Notes: generated from the sequence alone by a model not told the origin. 64,000 bases of DNA from Tricholoma matsutake (GCA_026075535.2 AP026538.1:13586337-13650336), one strand, 5' to 3'. Counted from the stretch's first letter, positions 42,712 to 53,856 are shown. Program-made: numbers and translations.

Positions 42712-43891
42712 TACCCCCCTTTCATGCCTCGACTTCCAGGTGAGAAAATATTGCATCTGTCCCCTCTGTGAAATTTTGGTAAGGCCAGAATCTCATCCCC
42801 TCATACACCATTCTCGCAATGTGACGCGGAGCATTTGGATTATGTTTAAAGAATTGGGCAATCACATTGTGTGCTTGCTTACAATTCTCTTTGGGCTCCC
42901 ACGAATTATTTTCATCGGTATAGTTTTTCCACTTTATTAAGAACTCCAATTTGTTCTGTCGAAGACATGAGTCTAGAATTTCTTCTACTATGTATTCTGG
43001 AGCACCTTCTACTATTATCAGAGGTTGTGGAGTAGTTTGTTGGCCAGGAATAGTGGGTGGGCAGTAAGGGGATTGTAAGGGGACTAGGGGGGTGCCCTGT
43101 GTGTTTCTCCTATTTTTTTACATTCGTTCTATATTTTTCCTCACTTCATTTCCTTCTGTTCTTCATTTTCTATGATTTTTCCGGATTTTATTACTAATTT
43201 CCCTTTCTATCATTTTTGTGCATGTTGACAGTTTTATATTTAGAGGCAGAGCACCCCTTCCGACATCTACCCCTTGGTATGATGTCATTCGGTGGCCTTG
43301 ATCTACCTATCTCCACCTTTTCTATTTTTAGGTTATTATTTAGGTTATTATTTGATTTTGGTTGTCTTCACATATACTGGGCATTGGCGAAGGGATCCTT
43401 AGAATTTTCTCTTTGGATTTCCCTTTGCTAGGTGTGTCCCCAATCCCTGTAATATGTAGTATAATTTTAACTTTGGATTTCCCTTTGCTAGAGGCTGAGG
43501 TTGCCCTTATTGGCGTAGGCAGGATACGTTAATCTCGGGATCAATCTTGAATGATCAGGGTAATTTTAGCACTACCACATTAAGCAAGATTACTGTAGAG
43601 ATTGCATATGGGCCAACTTGTTTCTCCATAAGTTTCCTCAAAGGTCATGGAATATTCAGGTCCTTGGTACTTAGCCACACCAAGTCACCAACTTTGTACT
43701 CTGGAGCACATGCTCAAGTACGATCTGTGTGTCACATCATGTCATCACGTGCTTTCTCCAATGCCGCCTCTGCTTCCTCTTGTACCTTTTGCATCTTAGA
43801 TACAAAGTCTTCTACCGACTGTACTTTGACTTCCCTTCTGGGTTCTACTCCCATGTGAGGATGATATCCATAATTTGTGAAAAAATGTGAC
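42712..43891 (-). pseudogene. G4 integrase C-terminus and chromodomain, interrupted by a solo LTR
   Basis: Minus strand. The chromodomain ([16 protein letters not shown]) lies at 42722-42950 and continues upstream to about 43073. The integrase C-terminal part resumes at 43511 and runs to 43891 (GVEPRREVKVQSVEDF-type block, VGDLVWLSTKD). Between them is a G3-family solo LTR. At 43891 a different LTR element (G5) cuts the integrase in the middle of the segment after the DDE core. It resembles gypsy A closely, so it is a family member, dead by truncation. Confidence 0.8.
43074..43510 (+). repeat. G3-family solo LTR inside G4
   Basis: TGTAAGGGGACTAGGGGG ... GAGGTTGCCCTTAT, matching the G3 LTRs in reverse relation. 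No internal sequence remains, as after LTR-LTR recombination. Confidence 0.82.
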
Positions 43892-44086
43892 TGTAGTGAG
43901 TTGAGGGGGATCTCCTTATATCACACACCAAAAGAACACGAATAACATATATATTTTGTGTAATGGTTGTGGTAGTGAAAAGATGACTATGTTAATAGAG
44001 GACTGGTCCCTATATAGGGACCAGTCAGGCCAATAGCAAGTAATTATAATATATACAAATGTGGGGTCAAGCCCCGGGTCACCACA
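43887..44086 (-). repeat. LTR of element G5 (195 bp) with TATA-centred palindrome
   Basis: Reverse LTR 43892-44086 (minus strand TGTGGTGACCC ... CTCACTACA). Flank GTGAC (43887-43891). The inner edge is followed by CCCTCCCCCTTAGGC, a polypurine tract on the minus strand. A perfect 26-bp palindrome (44001-44026) is centred on TATATA. No second LTR was found. Confidence 0.7.
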
Positions 44087-44226
44087 CCCTCCCCCTTAGG
44101 CTTCATCCAGGGGAGAAGCATAATGTTTTGAGTAAGAAAGCGACCTCGAAGAGTATTGTCAAATATATGGGTATCGTTGGGGTGTGACAACGCAGTCAGA
44201 TTGGTTTATTAAAAACTGCAACAACC

Positions 44227-46174
44227 TCATTCAAGAGGGTCATTGGGGTTATGGGTCTCATTGAGATCCAACAAGGATATGTGGGACTCGTCATGGGTCG
44301 CCAAGGATTCAGGGATATTGAGATCCACCATCAGGAGGTGGACCTCCTCAGGGGTGGTAACAGGTATCTCACACTCATTGTCAGGCACCAAGGAGAGAAG
44401 TTGGCTCTTGTGGTTGGAAACCAATGAGGGCAGTTGGGAGATAGGTGTCTCTGGGGAATTCCCCAGAGCAGAGGTGTCAGTCATCTGCCCTTCATCAAAA
44501 GGGACAGAAGGAAAGCATGTTTTCTCAATGGTGAGTGTTTTACCATTGGAGTCAGAGACAGAGTTGGTGGTGTCACCATTGTTGTCCGAGTCTCTAGTCT
44601 TTTGTGTCTTGGTAGTCGTGACAATGGGTTTGGAACTAATGGGCTTCTTGGGCCCATTAGAGGGTATTCTGGCAGTGATGCACCATTCCCTCTTCAAGGC
44701 CTTCTTCTCACCTTGAGTCGCCTTTGACAAGGGGGACATTGCTGAACCAACCCTGGTTGGGGTCATCCATGCAAGGAAAGCTTGCATGCATGGAAGCAGA
44801 GAGTTCACTGGAGAATCCAGAGGAAGTCAAGAATTCAGGGCAGGGTTGCCCTGAATGAGGAGGAGCTCCACCCCTGGTGGGAATGGTAGAATCTTGTTTC
44901 CTTTTCCATTGTGGCTCCCAAAGAGCCAAGTTGTTAGTCCTGGCGATCCACCACCGGGGTTCAGTCATCAGAGGGGCATCTTCTGAACGAGTGTTGGGAA
45001 GTTGCCACAGACGTTGCACAACATCTGCAGCGATAGTAGATTCTTCCAAATGGGAGGAGTTGGCAGTGGCCATAGCTGTAAGCCAGCTGATGGCATAATG
45101 ATATCCATCCCGGACTTCCTCGTCTGAGACTCCCATAGAGGTGAGGTGTCTTATGACATCCTCTAAGGAGACTTGATTGTTGGTTAGTGGCATAGGTTGC
45201 CGACGGCGCATTGGGGGCAGAGCGAGGTGTTCCCACTCTTGAATCTGTTGGTACAAGCCTGGCATAGCAAGTACCTTGGCAATATGAAGGTACAAGAGAA
45301 TTTTGACCTCAGGGGATAGCCCTGAAGGGATTTGTTGATGAAGCAGGAGTTGCCCCCTGACATGAGGGAGCGAGACCCTCTGTTCATCTAAAAGGGTACC
45401 AGGGTGGTGTCTCCACTGGTACAGATGTTAGTGCATGAACTGCACCCACATTTCTGCGGAGTCCAGGAGTGAGGGTTGCTCCAGGCAATTTGGATCATTG
45501 AGTCAGCGCATTCCTTGCACCAACTGCATCTCAATGGGGAGCCAACTGGGTAATCTCCAGTGGGCAAGGGCATAGCTCATCAGGGGTGTTTGAGCCCCTG
45601 CAGGAGTGCCGTTAATGAAGTGCATATACTCATGCATTTGTTCTAGCATGGGGTAATTCCCAGAGGTATGGGCCAACTGGGACCAAGTGTCAAGTTCCTC
45701 AGTGTTCTGAGGAATGGAGGTCAGGATTAGGCCATGCGGCTTGGGAGCCACTCACCAGTTCACCGTCCTGGGGGTGTCAGGCATTGAGGAAATATACCTT
45801 GGTGGAGGAAGGTTGGGAAGAGGTGGGTAGACCTCACTCATGTTAACATCCTCATCAGGAATGATTGGGCGGGGAGCAGAAGGTGGAACAGGCTGGGAAA
45901 TGGCTCTTGCATAGGAGTTACCCTGAGGCCTCTCAGGGTAAGGGGATGGCTCATGAGTACAAGCTCGTTTGGAGGATCGGCCTTCAAGCTCCTCTTTCAG
46001 ATGCTCATTTTCACTCTCCAGGTTCCAGATGGTCTCCTGGAGGGCGTCAATGTCTTTCTCGTATTCATAATATGTGTGTTTGGCTCTGGCTAAGATGCCA
46101 GAGTTAATGTTGGCATCTTGACAATCCTTTGTGTTGAAATATTGTTTATCATGGTCATACACATGGTAATACAT
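44227..46174 (-). pseudogene. G5 gag-like ORF (unrecognised), coiled-coil N-terminus
   Basis: Minus strand. MYYHVYDHDKQYFNTKD (46174) leads into a coiled-coil (DIDALQETIWNLESENEHLK), a Pro-rich stretch, and helical blocks EELDTWSQLAHTSGNYP, PLMSYALAHWRLPSWLP, QEWEHLALPP, ISWLTAMATANSSHLEES, WWIARTNNLALWEPQWKRK. Stops at 45751, 45503, 45388 and near 44708 interrupt one readable frame set. Its place upstream of a polypurine tract and LTR suggests a retroelement gag-like protein. No zinc knuckle, protease or RT is present, so this may be a non-autonomous LTR element or a badly deleted one. Confidence 0.45.
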
Positions 46175-46880
46175 ATGTAAAGCATAGCTCTTGCAAATAT
46201 TGCAAGTGCCTCGGTGAAGGACAATGCCTTCACCATCGATTCTCCAGTCTTTGTTGGTGGAGGAACTGGCACCAACACCAGCTCATTGGTTTTGGTCTTC
46301 TCTAGCAGAACGTCTGCTAGAATGGATGACTTCTTCCATCTCGCCAGGGCTTGGCGAGCGGTGGATCCGAGTGTGGTTACTGCTCGAGCACTCTCTGCTT
46401 CTCCTTCCCCCTTTGAGACTGGCCACCGGGGTTGGTCTCATGCATACGGTGAGGCTACAGCTTTGGCTGAAGCTGGCTCATAGCTGATCACAAGCCACAG
46501 CAAAGCCTGAGCCAAGCCAAAGCTGGAACAAAGCGGGCCAGCCAGAAGCTGAGTCATTTTTCTGACTCAAGCCAGCCTGAAGCTATTGTTGGAATATTTC
46601 CTGCACTGTGTTGCCCAATGGCACATGCATTTGCTGCATAGTGACGAGTACATGTTTCTCGAGTCTTGGGCTCAAATACTAAATACTCAAATTTCAATTC
46701 AGTGTTTGCTATGCTTCTTACATGAATGTTGACAGTTCTTGCCCATATCCCTTAGACTTATTAGATTTAGTATCTAATGTAATGAAGTATTAATTCTTTG
46801 GTTACTAAGTCTGGGATGTTTTACTTGAGTGTGGAAGTGAATTTATTGAGATAGATAACTTCGCAAGGAGCCACTAAAAT
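46175..46880. other. no supported gene; AGCTTTGGC repeats
   Basis: 46450-46590 has many short variants of GCTTTGGCTGAAGCTGGCTC in both orientations, as in hAT subterminal regions, but no clear TIR pair. 46600-46880 is AT-rich without ORF. The missing second half of the G4 integrase is not here. Confidence 0.35.
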
Positions 46881-47386
46881 TGAAAGAAAAAAAACTCAAT
46901 GAAAAATGTGAGGTAGGGGCCCCTCTCACCCCCGTCGTCCATGATCATCAACACCCCCTCGCAGCAGTGGTAGTGCCCTACCCTCCACTCCTGGTTTTTC
47001 ACACTGGCTCATTTCTCCCTGCCATTGCTCATACCACTTTGTTCATTGTTGTCATCCTTGTCCTCCATGTTGTTGTTGGCTTGTCCCTGTCCTGGTCCTG
47101 GTTGCCGTGGTCCTCATCCCTGTCATTCTCGTCATCGGCCTGCCATATAGTTCACAGCCCACCTTGCGAGCAGGGGCTCACAGCAGTGGTGGTGGTGGTG
47201 GTGGTAGTGGTGGTGGGTCATAGATGGTGTGGTTGTGGGAGCTATCCCCTCTCCCTCCCCATTGCTCCCCATTTCCACCCCATGAGCAGTTGCTCTTGGC
47301 AGTGGTTGGGGGTGCTGTGGTGGTGGGTGGTGGGTGTATGGTCTCCTGTTCCTGCTGTTGGAGCATCCTTCATTGGCATCGGGTAG
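46881..47386. mobile_element. fragment of a B-like element outside D
   Basis: Carries GAGCAGGGGCTC and GAGCAGTTGCTC palindromes (47165, 47282) and GGTGGTGGTGG-rich sequence like the interiors of D and the 32.2-33.7 kb fragment. Element D's left TIR at 47387 interrupts it, another nested insertion into the same family. Confidence 0.45.
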
Positions 47387-47639
47387 CAGTACTTTACAGT
47401 CCCCCACCTGTCCTAGTGGACTCCGACCAGACTGACCAGAGTCCACTGGAGTCTGAGTGGAGTCCGAGTGGAGTCCAATTGAACTACAGTAAGTCATGTA
47501 GAGTTCAATCCCCCATTGGAGTCCAACTGGAGTCTGAGTGGAGTCCAAGTGGAGTCCGAGTGCAACCAAATAATAAGTCAATTAGATATGAGCTCAAAGG
47601 ACTTCGGACTTGGTGAATTTCATAAAGTACCCACAAAAT

Positions 47640-47735
47640 AAATTTGTGTACTGCAGGAATTGAACTCAAGACCTCACCATAAGGAATCACATGACAAACC
47701 AAACAAGTGTGCTAAACCACTTGAGCCACAGGAGA
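47640..47735 (-). other. tRNA-like module 5, element D left end
   Basis: Minus strand: CTCCTGTGGCTCAAGTGG (A box) and TTGAGTTCAATTCCTGC (B box), then ACACAAATTTATTTTG (T4). Close relative of the module at 8285-8395. Points to the left TIR. Confidence 0.6.
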
Positions 47736-48340
47736 TTTATTGGGGATCAATATAAGGTTTATTTATGACTCAACTTTGCATATTCTTCGAGGAGGCATTT
47801 TTCAAACAATTAAGATCAAAATTTTTTAATTAACCACATCCCTCGTGTAGGACACGAGGGAGTGGGTATAATATAATAATAAACAAAAAAAAACCCCTCT
47901 CACAAGATGCGAGAGGGGGGGGCAGAGATAAATTAAAGAGATAAATTAAAAATAATAAACACCCCTCCCCATGCAAAATGCGGGGGAGGGGGGGTTGGGG
48001 GATGTGGTCTGGGGTGGGTGTTGTTGCCCACCCCTCCTCGCATGCATCCGTCGCCATAGCAAGCTGCACCCATCATCCACCCTACAAGCAGTTGCTCATA
48101 GGTGTGGGGATGGGTGCCATGGTCATCTTATCCCTGGTGTGCCCACCATCCACCCGACGAGCAGCTGCTCGTTGGCATGGGCTCTCACCACCCATCCACC
48201 CTGCAAGCAGAGGCTCGCAGGCATGGGGTGGGTGTGTTGTCAGCTTTGGGGGGTGCTGGTAGGCGTTGTCGTCATCGACTGCACACACTCATGATCCACC
48301 CTACGAGCAGGGGCTCACAGGCGTGGGGTGGGTGTGTTGG

Positions 48341-48767
48341 CTCATTTGTGGGTGGTGGTGTTGTTACTAGTAGATTATAACCTAGAAAACTAAAAAAACG
48401 AGTTAGTTAGTTCATAAAAACAAAAAGCAAATGAAAAAAACTCACGTAGGGCCCAAACGACGCGATCTGCATCGTTTGGGCCCACATTGGCTCGTTTGCG
48501 AGTGGTGGTGTCGTTACTAGTAGATTATAACCTAGAAAACTAAAAAAAACGAGTTAGTTAGTTTATAAAAACAAAAACCAAGCGAAAAAAACTTACATAA
48601 GGCCCAAACAATGCAGATCGCGTCGTTTGGGCCCGTGTTGGCTCGTTTGCGAGTGGTGGTGTCGTTGCCAGTAGATTATAACCTAGAAAGCTAAAAAAAC
48701 AGGTTGGTTAGTTTATAAAAACAAAAAGCAAACGAAAAAAAAACTTATGTAGGGCCCATCCATTGGG
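48341..48767 (-). repeat. tandem triplication of a 126-151-nt exon-intron unit
   Basis: Units 48341-48490, 48491-48641 and 48642-48767. On the minus strand each has exon GTTATAATCTACTRG..., a GGGCCCAAACGA...TCGTTTGGGCC palindrome and a donor: GTGAGT (intron 48445 down to 48382, ending TTTTCTAG), GTAAGT in the second, and ATAAGT (lost) in the third. The exon frame reads GPNDAICIVWA-like. The third unit is shortened by deletion of the palindrome centre. Confidence 0.75.
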
Positions 48768-48984
48768 CTCGTTTGTGGGTGGTGGTGATGGCAGATTGGG
48801 CATGGGAGCGGTGGCGGTGGGTGTCCACGCAGTGGTGGTGGTAGAGAGAGGAGGGAGGGAGGCGGCCGTCGATGGTGGTGGTGGTAGTGGTGGTGGTGAG
48901 TGATGAGCTGGCACATTTGATGACGCAGCTATATGCTTTGTCATACACAGCCGCACACAGTACCTAGCACAAGTAGATGATACC

Positions 48985-49080
48985 TTAAACAAGGTACTGT
49001 GGTGTAACAGTTATATTGTGTGTTATGATTACATAAGCAACCGACAGGGATCTGGGTTCGATTCCTTTTCTTACACACTT
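48985..49080 (+). other. tRNA-like module 6, element D right end
   Basis: CTGTGGTGTAACAGTTATAT (A-box part), TCTGGGTTCGATTCCTTTTC (B box GGTTCGATTCC, the canonical form), then ACACACTTTTTG (T5). Points to the right TIR. Confidence 0.6.
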
Positions 49081-49530
49081 TTTGAGCGGAATCCGACTGG
49101 ACTCCCAGTGGACTCCAACCGGACTCCAACCGGAATCCAACTGGGATCCAACTGGACTCCAACTGGAATTCAACTGGACTCCACTGGACCAGTCCAAGTG
49201 GAATCCGGTGTTTGAGTGGATTCCACTCAGAGTCCAGTCGGACTGGACTGGGACTGGACTGGCAACTTTGCAGGCAGTTGGCTGGTGACCAGTCCCAGTG
49301 GACTCCAGTCGGAGTCCGACAGGAAAGGTGGGGGTAGCTGTCCTCATCCCATCCTTTGATTGTCGTGCTCTCTGTCCTCGTCTTCATCATCATGTTTGTC
49401 CACAGCCCCCATTGTGGTAGGGTGACGAGTCCTACTCGTCAACCCCAACCTTTTCCTATTTTCTCTCCAGTCTTGATATCTTGCCTACAGATGGCACTTT
49501 CAGTCCCTTGACTTGATTTCAATACAGTTC

Positions 49531-49943
49531 TATAAGGGCAACCTCAGCCTCTAGCAAAGGGAAATCCGAGGTTAAAATTATACTACATATTACAGGGATT
49601 GGGGACGCACCTAGCAAAGGGAAATCTGAAGAGAAAACTCTAAGGATCCCTTTGCTGATGCCCAGTATATGTGAAGACGACAAAAATCAAATAATAACCT
49701 AAAAATAGCAAAGGCGGAGATAGGTGGATCAAGGCCACCGAATGACATCATACCAAGGGGTAGATGTCGGAAAGGTGCTCCGCCTCTAAATATAAAACTG
49801 TCAATGTGCACAAACATGATAGAAAGGGAAATTAGTAATAAAATCCGGGAAAATGAAGAATAGAAGGAAATGAAGTGAGGAAAAATATAGAACAAATGTA
49901 AAAAATAGGAGAAACACACAGGACACCCCCTAGTCCCCTTACA
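49531..49943 (-). repeat. G3 3' LTR (413 bp)
   Basis: Follows a purine tract (minus strand AGAGAGGGGGTGA). Differs from the 5' LTR by a 12-nt CCTAAATAATAA-type duplication and a few indels. Confidence 0.9.
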
Positions 49944-50038
49944 TCACCCCCTCTCTAAGATGCATTGCCCCGATGCATTTGAAATCGCATACAACCAAAG
50001 TCCATGACTTGAATGCGACGTGGTGCCCCAGTGTGCTG

Positions 50039-53000
50039 TCAGTGGAATTCCTTGACTAACCGAGGGGCATTCACATCAGACTCTTCGACCCATGAGTTCT
50101 CCTCATACCCATAACCCTTCCAATGCACCAAATACTGGAGTTTTCCTCGCCGCAACCGGCTGTCCAAGATTGACTCGACTTTGTATTGGGGTTCTCCCTC
50201 AATCACTGTAGGCAGTGGTGGTGGGTGTGAATGGCATCCCAGGAATGGATCTGGGGGAGCTGGAAGGAGTTTGATGACATGGAAGACAGGGTGGAGTCTG
50301 GACATGGAGGCTGGGAGGCATAGATGATAGGCATGCATTTCAACACACTTGACGATGGGGAAAGGTCCCAGGAAGCAATGAGCGAGTTTCTTGGATGGAC
50401 GCATAGTGTAGATGTCACTGGAGTCAAGATAAACTTGATCACCAACCTTGTACTGAGGGGTCGGAGAATGGCATTGGTTGTAAAAGCGTGCCATGTCATC
50501 CTTCACCTTTGCTAAGGCTGCTTTTGCCTCCTCCAAGCTATCCCGCATGCATTCTGTGAACTCATTCACTGTCTCGATGTGTTAGGGAGTTTGGCGAGGT
50601 TCAAATCCCATGTGTGGATGTCATCCAGTGTCTAAGAGGAAAGGGGTTTGTTGAGTGGAAGCATGGACATGGTTGTTGTATCCAAACTCGGCCAAGGGGA
50701 GAAGATTGTCCCAATTGTCCTGGCGTTCATTGACAAAGATGCGGATGTACTGCTCCAGTTCCTGGTTGACTTGCTCAGTCTGGCCATCGGTTTGTGGGTG
50801 ATAAGTGGTCGAAGCAAGGAGTTTGATTTCCAGGAGTCGGTACAGCCCGCGAGTGAACTCTGCCATGAACTGAGGGCCACGATCAGAGAGGAAAGCACCA
50901 GGAAGTCCATGTAATTTTCACACATGGTGGAGGTAGAGTTGGGCGGCACCCAGGGCACTGACAGTGGTGTGAGTGGGAATAAAGTGAGCGCATTTTCCCA
51001 CTGAATCAACTGTGCACATCACCGCATCAAACCCATTTGACTCTGACAACTCCACCACAAAGTTGACACTGACAACATCCCAATGACTCTCTGGAACAGG
51101 AAGGGGGTGTAGCTCGCCAATGGGTTTGCGATGAGGAATCTTGGTGCATAAGCAAAGGTCACAAGTGCGACAATACTGACCAATGAGCCGTGACATTTGT
51201 GGCCACCAATAATTCCATGAGGTGAGCTCCAAGGTCTTCCAGTGTCCAGGATGACCAGCAATCTGTGAGTCATGGTGTTGGGATATGATGCGCCGGTGAA
51301 GGTCTGGGTCATTGGGGATGTAGATGTGATCCCTGAAATACAACAAGTCCTCTTTTTCAGCCCACTCTGTTGCATGCAAGGAAAGGGTGGATCCCTTCCT
51401 CAGTTCTTTAACAGCCCAGGCAACAACATCCTCATGTAAACTGCTACAGTTTGTGCAACGAATGTCACATAGGATGTCCCGCTCCTCGCCCTGGGGTGCA
51501 ATGCCTTCCAGTGCCCGAATGGTGAATAGGTCTGGCTGCAACAACACAATGTTTTGATTGTCATCGCTGCCATCCCCATGGTCTGCACATCAGGAGAGGG
51601 CATCGGTCTTCCCCATGCTGCGACCCAGATGGTGGTGCAAGGAGAAGTCGAATCTGGATAGATACAGGGACCAACAAGCTTGACGATGGTTCAATTTCTT
51701 CACTGTCATAAAGTACTTGAGATTCTGGTGATCCATCCAAATTTCCACCTTGTGTTGGGCAACCTCGAGGAAGTGTCGCCACTCCTCAAGCGCATGCATT
51801 ATCGCCAACATCTCCTTGTCATGGATCTCGTAATTTTGCTCTACAGCACTAAGGCTTTTGGAGTAGAACACAACAGGATGCCACTTCTGGTCCTCCAGAG
51901 ACTGCTGAGACAACATGGTGCCCATTGCAAAGTCAGAACCGTTGGCTTCTACACGAAAAGGATGTGAATCATCAGCAAAGGTAAGAATGGGAGCGGAAGT
52001 GACCATCTCCTTGAGCTTTTCGAATGCCTCCTGTTGTGCATTATCCCACCTCCATGCCTCCTTTCCTGTCAAGTCGAACAGTGGTCATGCATGATGTGAG
52101 AAATCCTTGATAAAACACCAATAGAAATTGATGAAGCCCAGGAAAGACTGCACCTCTTTCTTGTTTGTGGGCATCGGCCAAGCTGTGACCCTGTTCACCT
52201 TGACAGGATCCATCTCCACCTGACCCTCCAAGATAATCAGGCTGAGGTACTCGATCTTGGTCTTCTCAAACTCGCACTTGTCCTGACGAAGGTAGAGTTT
52301 GTACCATCGAATCTGTTCTAAGACGAGGCGCATGATACGACGGTGGTCTTCAACTGTGCAAGTGAAGATGAGGATGTCATTGAGATAGATGCAGACAATG
52401 CCTTTGAGGACGAGGTCATGGAAAATGTTGTCCCCATGGTCTGAAAGGTGGCAGGGCTATTAGTAAGGCCAAAGAACATGACAAGCGGTTCAAAAAGACC
52501 ATGGTTGGTACGAAAGGCTGCCTTCCACTCATCTCCCTCCTTTATCCTCACATTATTGTAGCCCCACCGGACATCGAGCTTGGTGAAGTATCGGGCTCCA
52601 CGGAGCTGGTTCACGAGTTCAGAGATGAGAGGTAATGGGTAGTGATTTTTGACCATGATGTCGTTGAGCCTTCTGTAGTCTTGAACTGGTCGAAGTGAGC
52701 CATCCTTCTTATTGACAAAGAAAAAGGGAGAGGCCATGGGTGACTTCGATGGTCGAATATGTCCAGAGGCCAGGTGCTCATCGATAAACTGGTCAAGCTG
52801 TCATTGCTCTTCAGGAGAGAGAGGATAGACCTTGCAGGATGAAGGGGTTGCACCGGGGGTGAGTTTGATCGAGTGATCCCATGGCTTGTGCACAGGGAGA
52901 GAGTCGAACAATTCCTTGGAGAACACGTCTCCAAACTCATGGAGGTGAGGGAGCAAGGAATTAGTAGAGGATTTAGCAGCATTGTTTTTGTGGAAGGCCT

Positions 53001-53856
53001 CGGCGAGGCATTGGGATATGTTTGATGTAGCACACACCTCATGCGATGGACGAATCGCAGTGTAGAAGATCCGATCACCTTCCTCCACTTCCTCTGCCTC
53101 CTCATCATCATCATCCGAGTCCGGCATCAGATCAGGAACCCCTTCCAACTCCACTTCAGGTATAGGCAGGGGTCCAGCACAACACTTCTGAGTACATTGT
53201 ATCGCGGCCTTCTGTCCACAATGTTCTTGCCTGGCTTCTGTGAAACAAGTACAACAGCAGGATGGACATCGGCTCATGGTAACCTCCCCTGTATGCCAGT
53301 CGACCTCTGGGTTATGGTCTCGAAGCCACGGATAGCCCAAAATCACCTTTTGCTTTCCTAATTGAGTGACAGCAAAAAGTGCATGCTCACTATGATCTTT
53401 GTAATGGAGGACTAGGTCTACAACCTCTCGTATGGCACCAGCTTTGTTTGGGGATCCATCCACATTATACACAGGTATCGGACGCGAGAGCGAGCGAGTA
53501 TTTAGGCGATGTGGTTGTGCAAGATGGGCATCGATGAAGAGACCAGTCGCACCAGAGTCCAGGAGCGCAGAGACACCAGGTATCTGTCCAGTGTCAGTCG
53601 TCTGCAGTTTGATTGCCAGGTTCAAGGAATGTGTAGAGGGAGTGGATGCAACAATATATTTGCATGGTAGTTTATGCTCCCATGATTTAATTTTGGGGTG
53701 TGGAGCAGAGGGAGAGATGGGAAGAGCAGGTACATCTTCAGCCAACTTCGAAGGGTCAGAGAGGGGAACAGTCACAGAAATGGATTCATTCTCTGGGGAT
53801 TCAACTGACAAGACTTCAAAGTGGTTATGGACAGGCAGTGAGGGCGTATGGTTCAC
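50039..53856 (-). pseudogene. G3 pol: protease, RT, RNase H, integrase, chromodomain
   Basis: Minus strand. Protease SALLDSGATGLFID (about 53560); TGA at 52800 (EEQ*QLD); [50 protein letters not shown], frameshift near 52440, then [10 protein letters not shown] (YxDD first Asp is Asn). RNase H: RVEANGSDFAMG (first Asp is Asn), YEIHDKEMLAIM, MDHQNLKYF. Integrase: HHDSQIAGHPGHWKT with CRTCDLCLCTK, SVNFVVELSES (first DDE Asp is Asn), LSDRGPQFMAEF and HPQTDGQTEQVNQELE. A chromodomain, [20 protein letters not shown], ends the gene at 50039. Stops at 52085, 51590, 50918, 50621 and 50581 are mostly TGA where Arg is expected. Thoroughly dead copy. Confidence 0.92.

Larger units (their letters stand above)
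47387..49340. mobile_element. Element D: B-like element with triplicated exon-intron unit
   Basis: Left end CAGTACTTTACAGTCCCCCA; complement of right end CAGCTACCCCCACCTTTCCT, so the inner TIR is shared but the outermost right bases are altered and no clean TSD is visible. Subterminal arrays CTCCGACCAGACTGACC / GGAGTCCGAGTGGAGTCC (47400-47570) and GGACTCCAACCGGAATCC (49080-49320). Outward tRNA-like modules at 47640-47735 and 48985-49080, C/G hairpins 47830-47995, palindromes at 48081, 48151, 48200, 48299. A minus-strand ORF starts MTKHIAASSNVPAHH as in C. No transposase. Confidence 0.7.

Noticed and set aside
2103..49080. Annotating the seven tRNA-like modules as true tRNA genes
   Set aside because: A and B boxes are good but acceptor and anticodon stems do not pair convincingly, variable regions are too long or degenerate, and all are tied to element ends.
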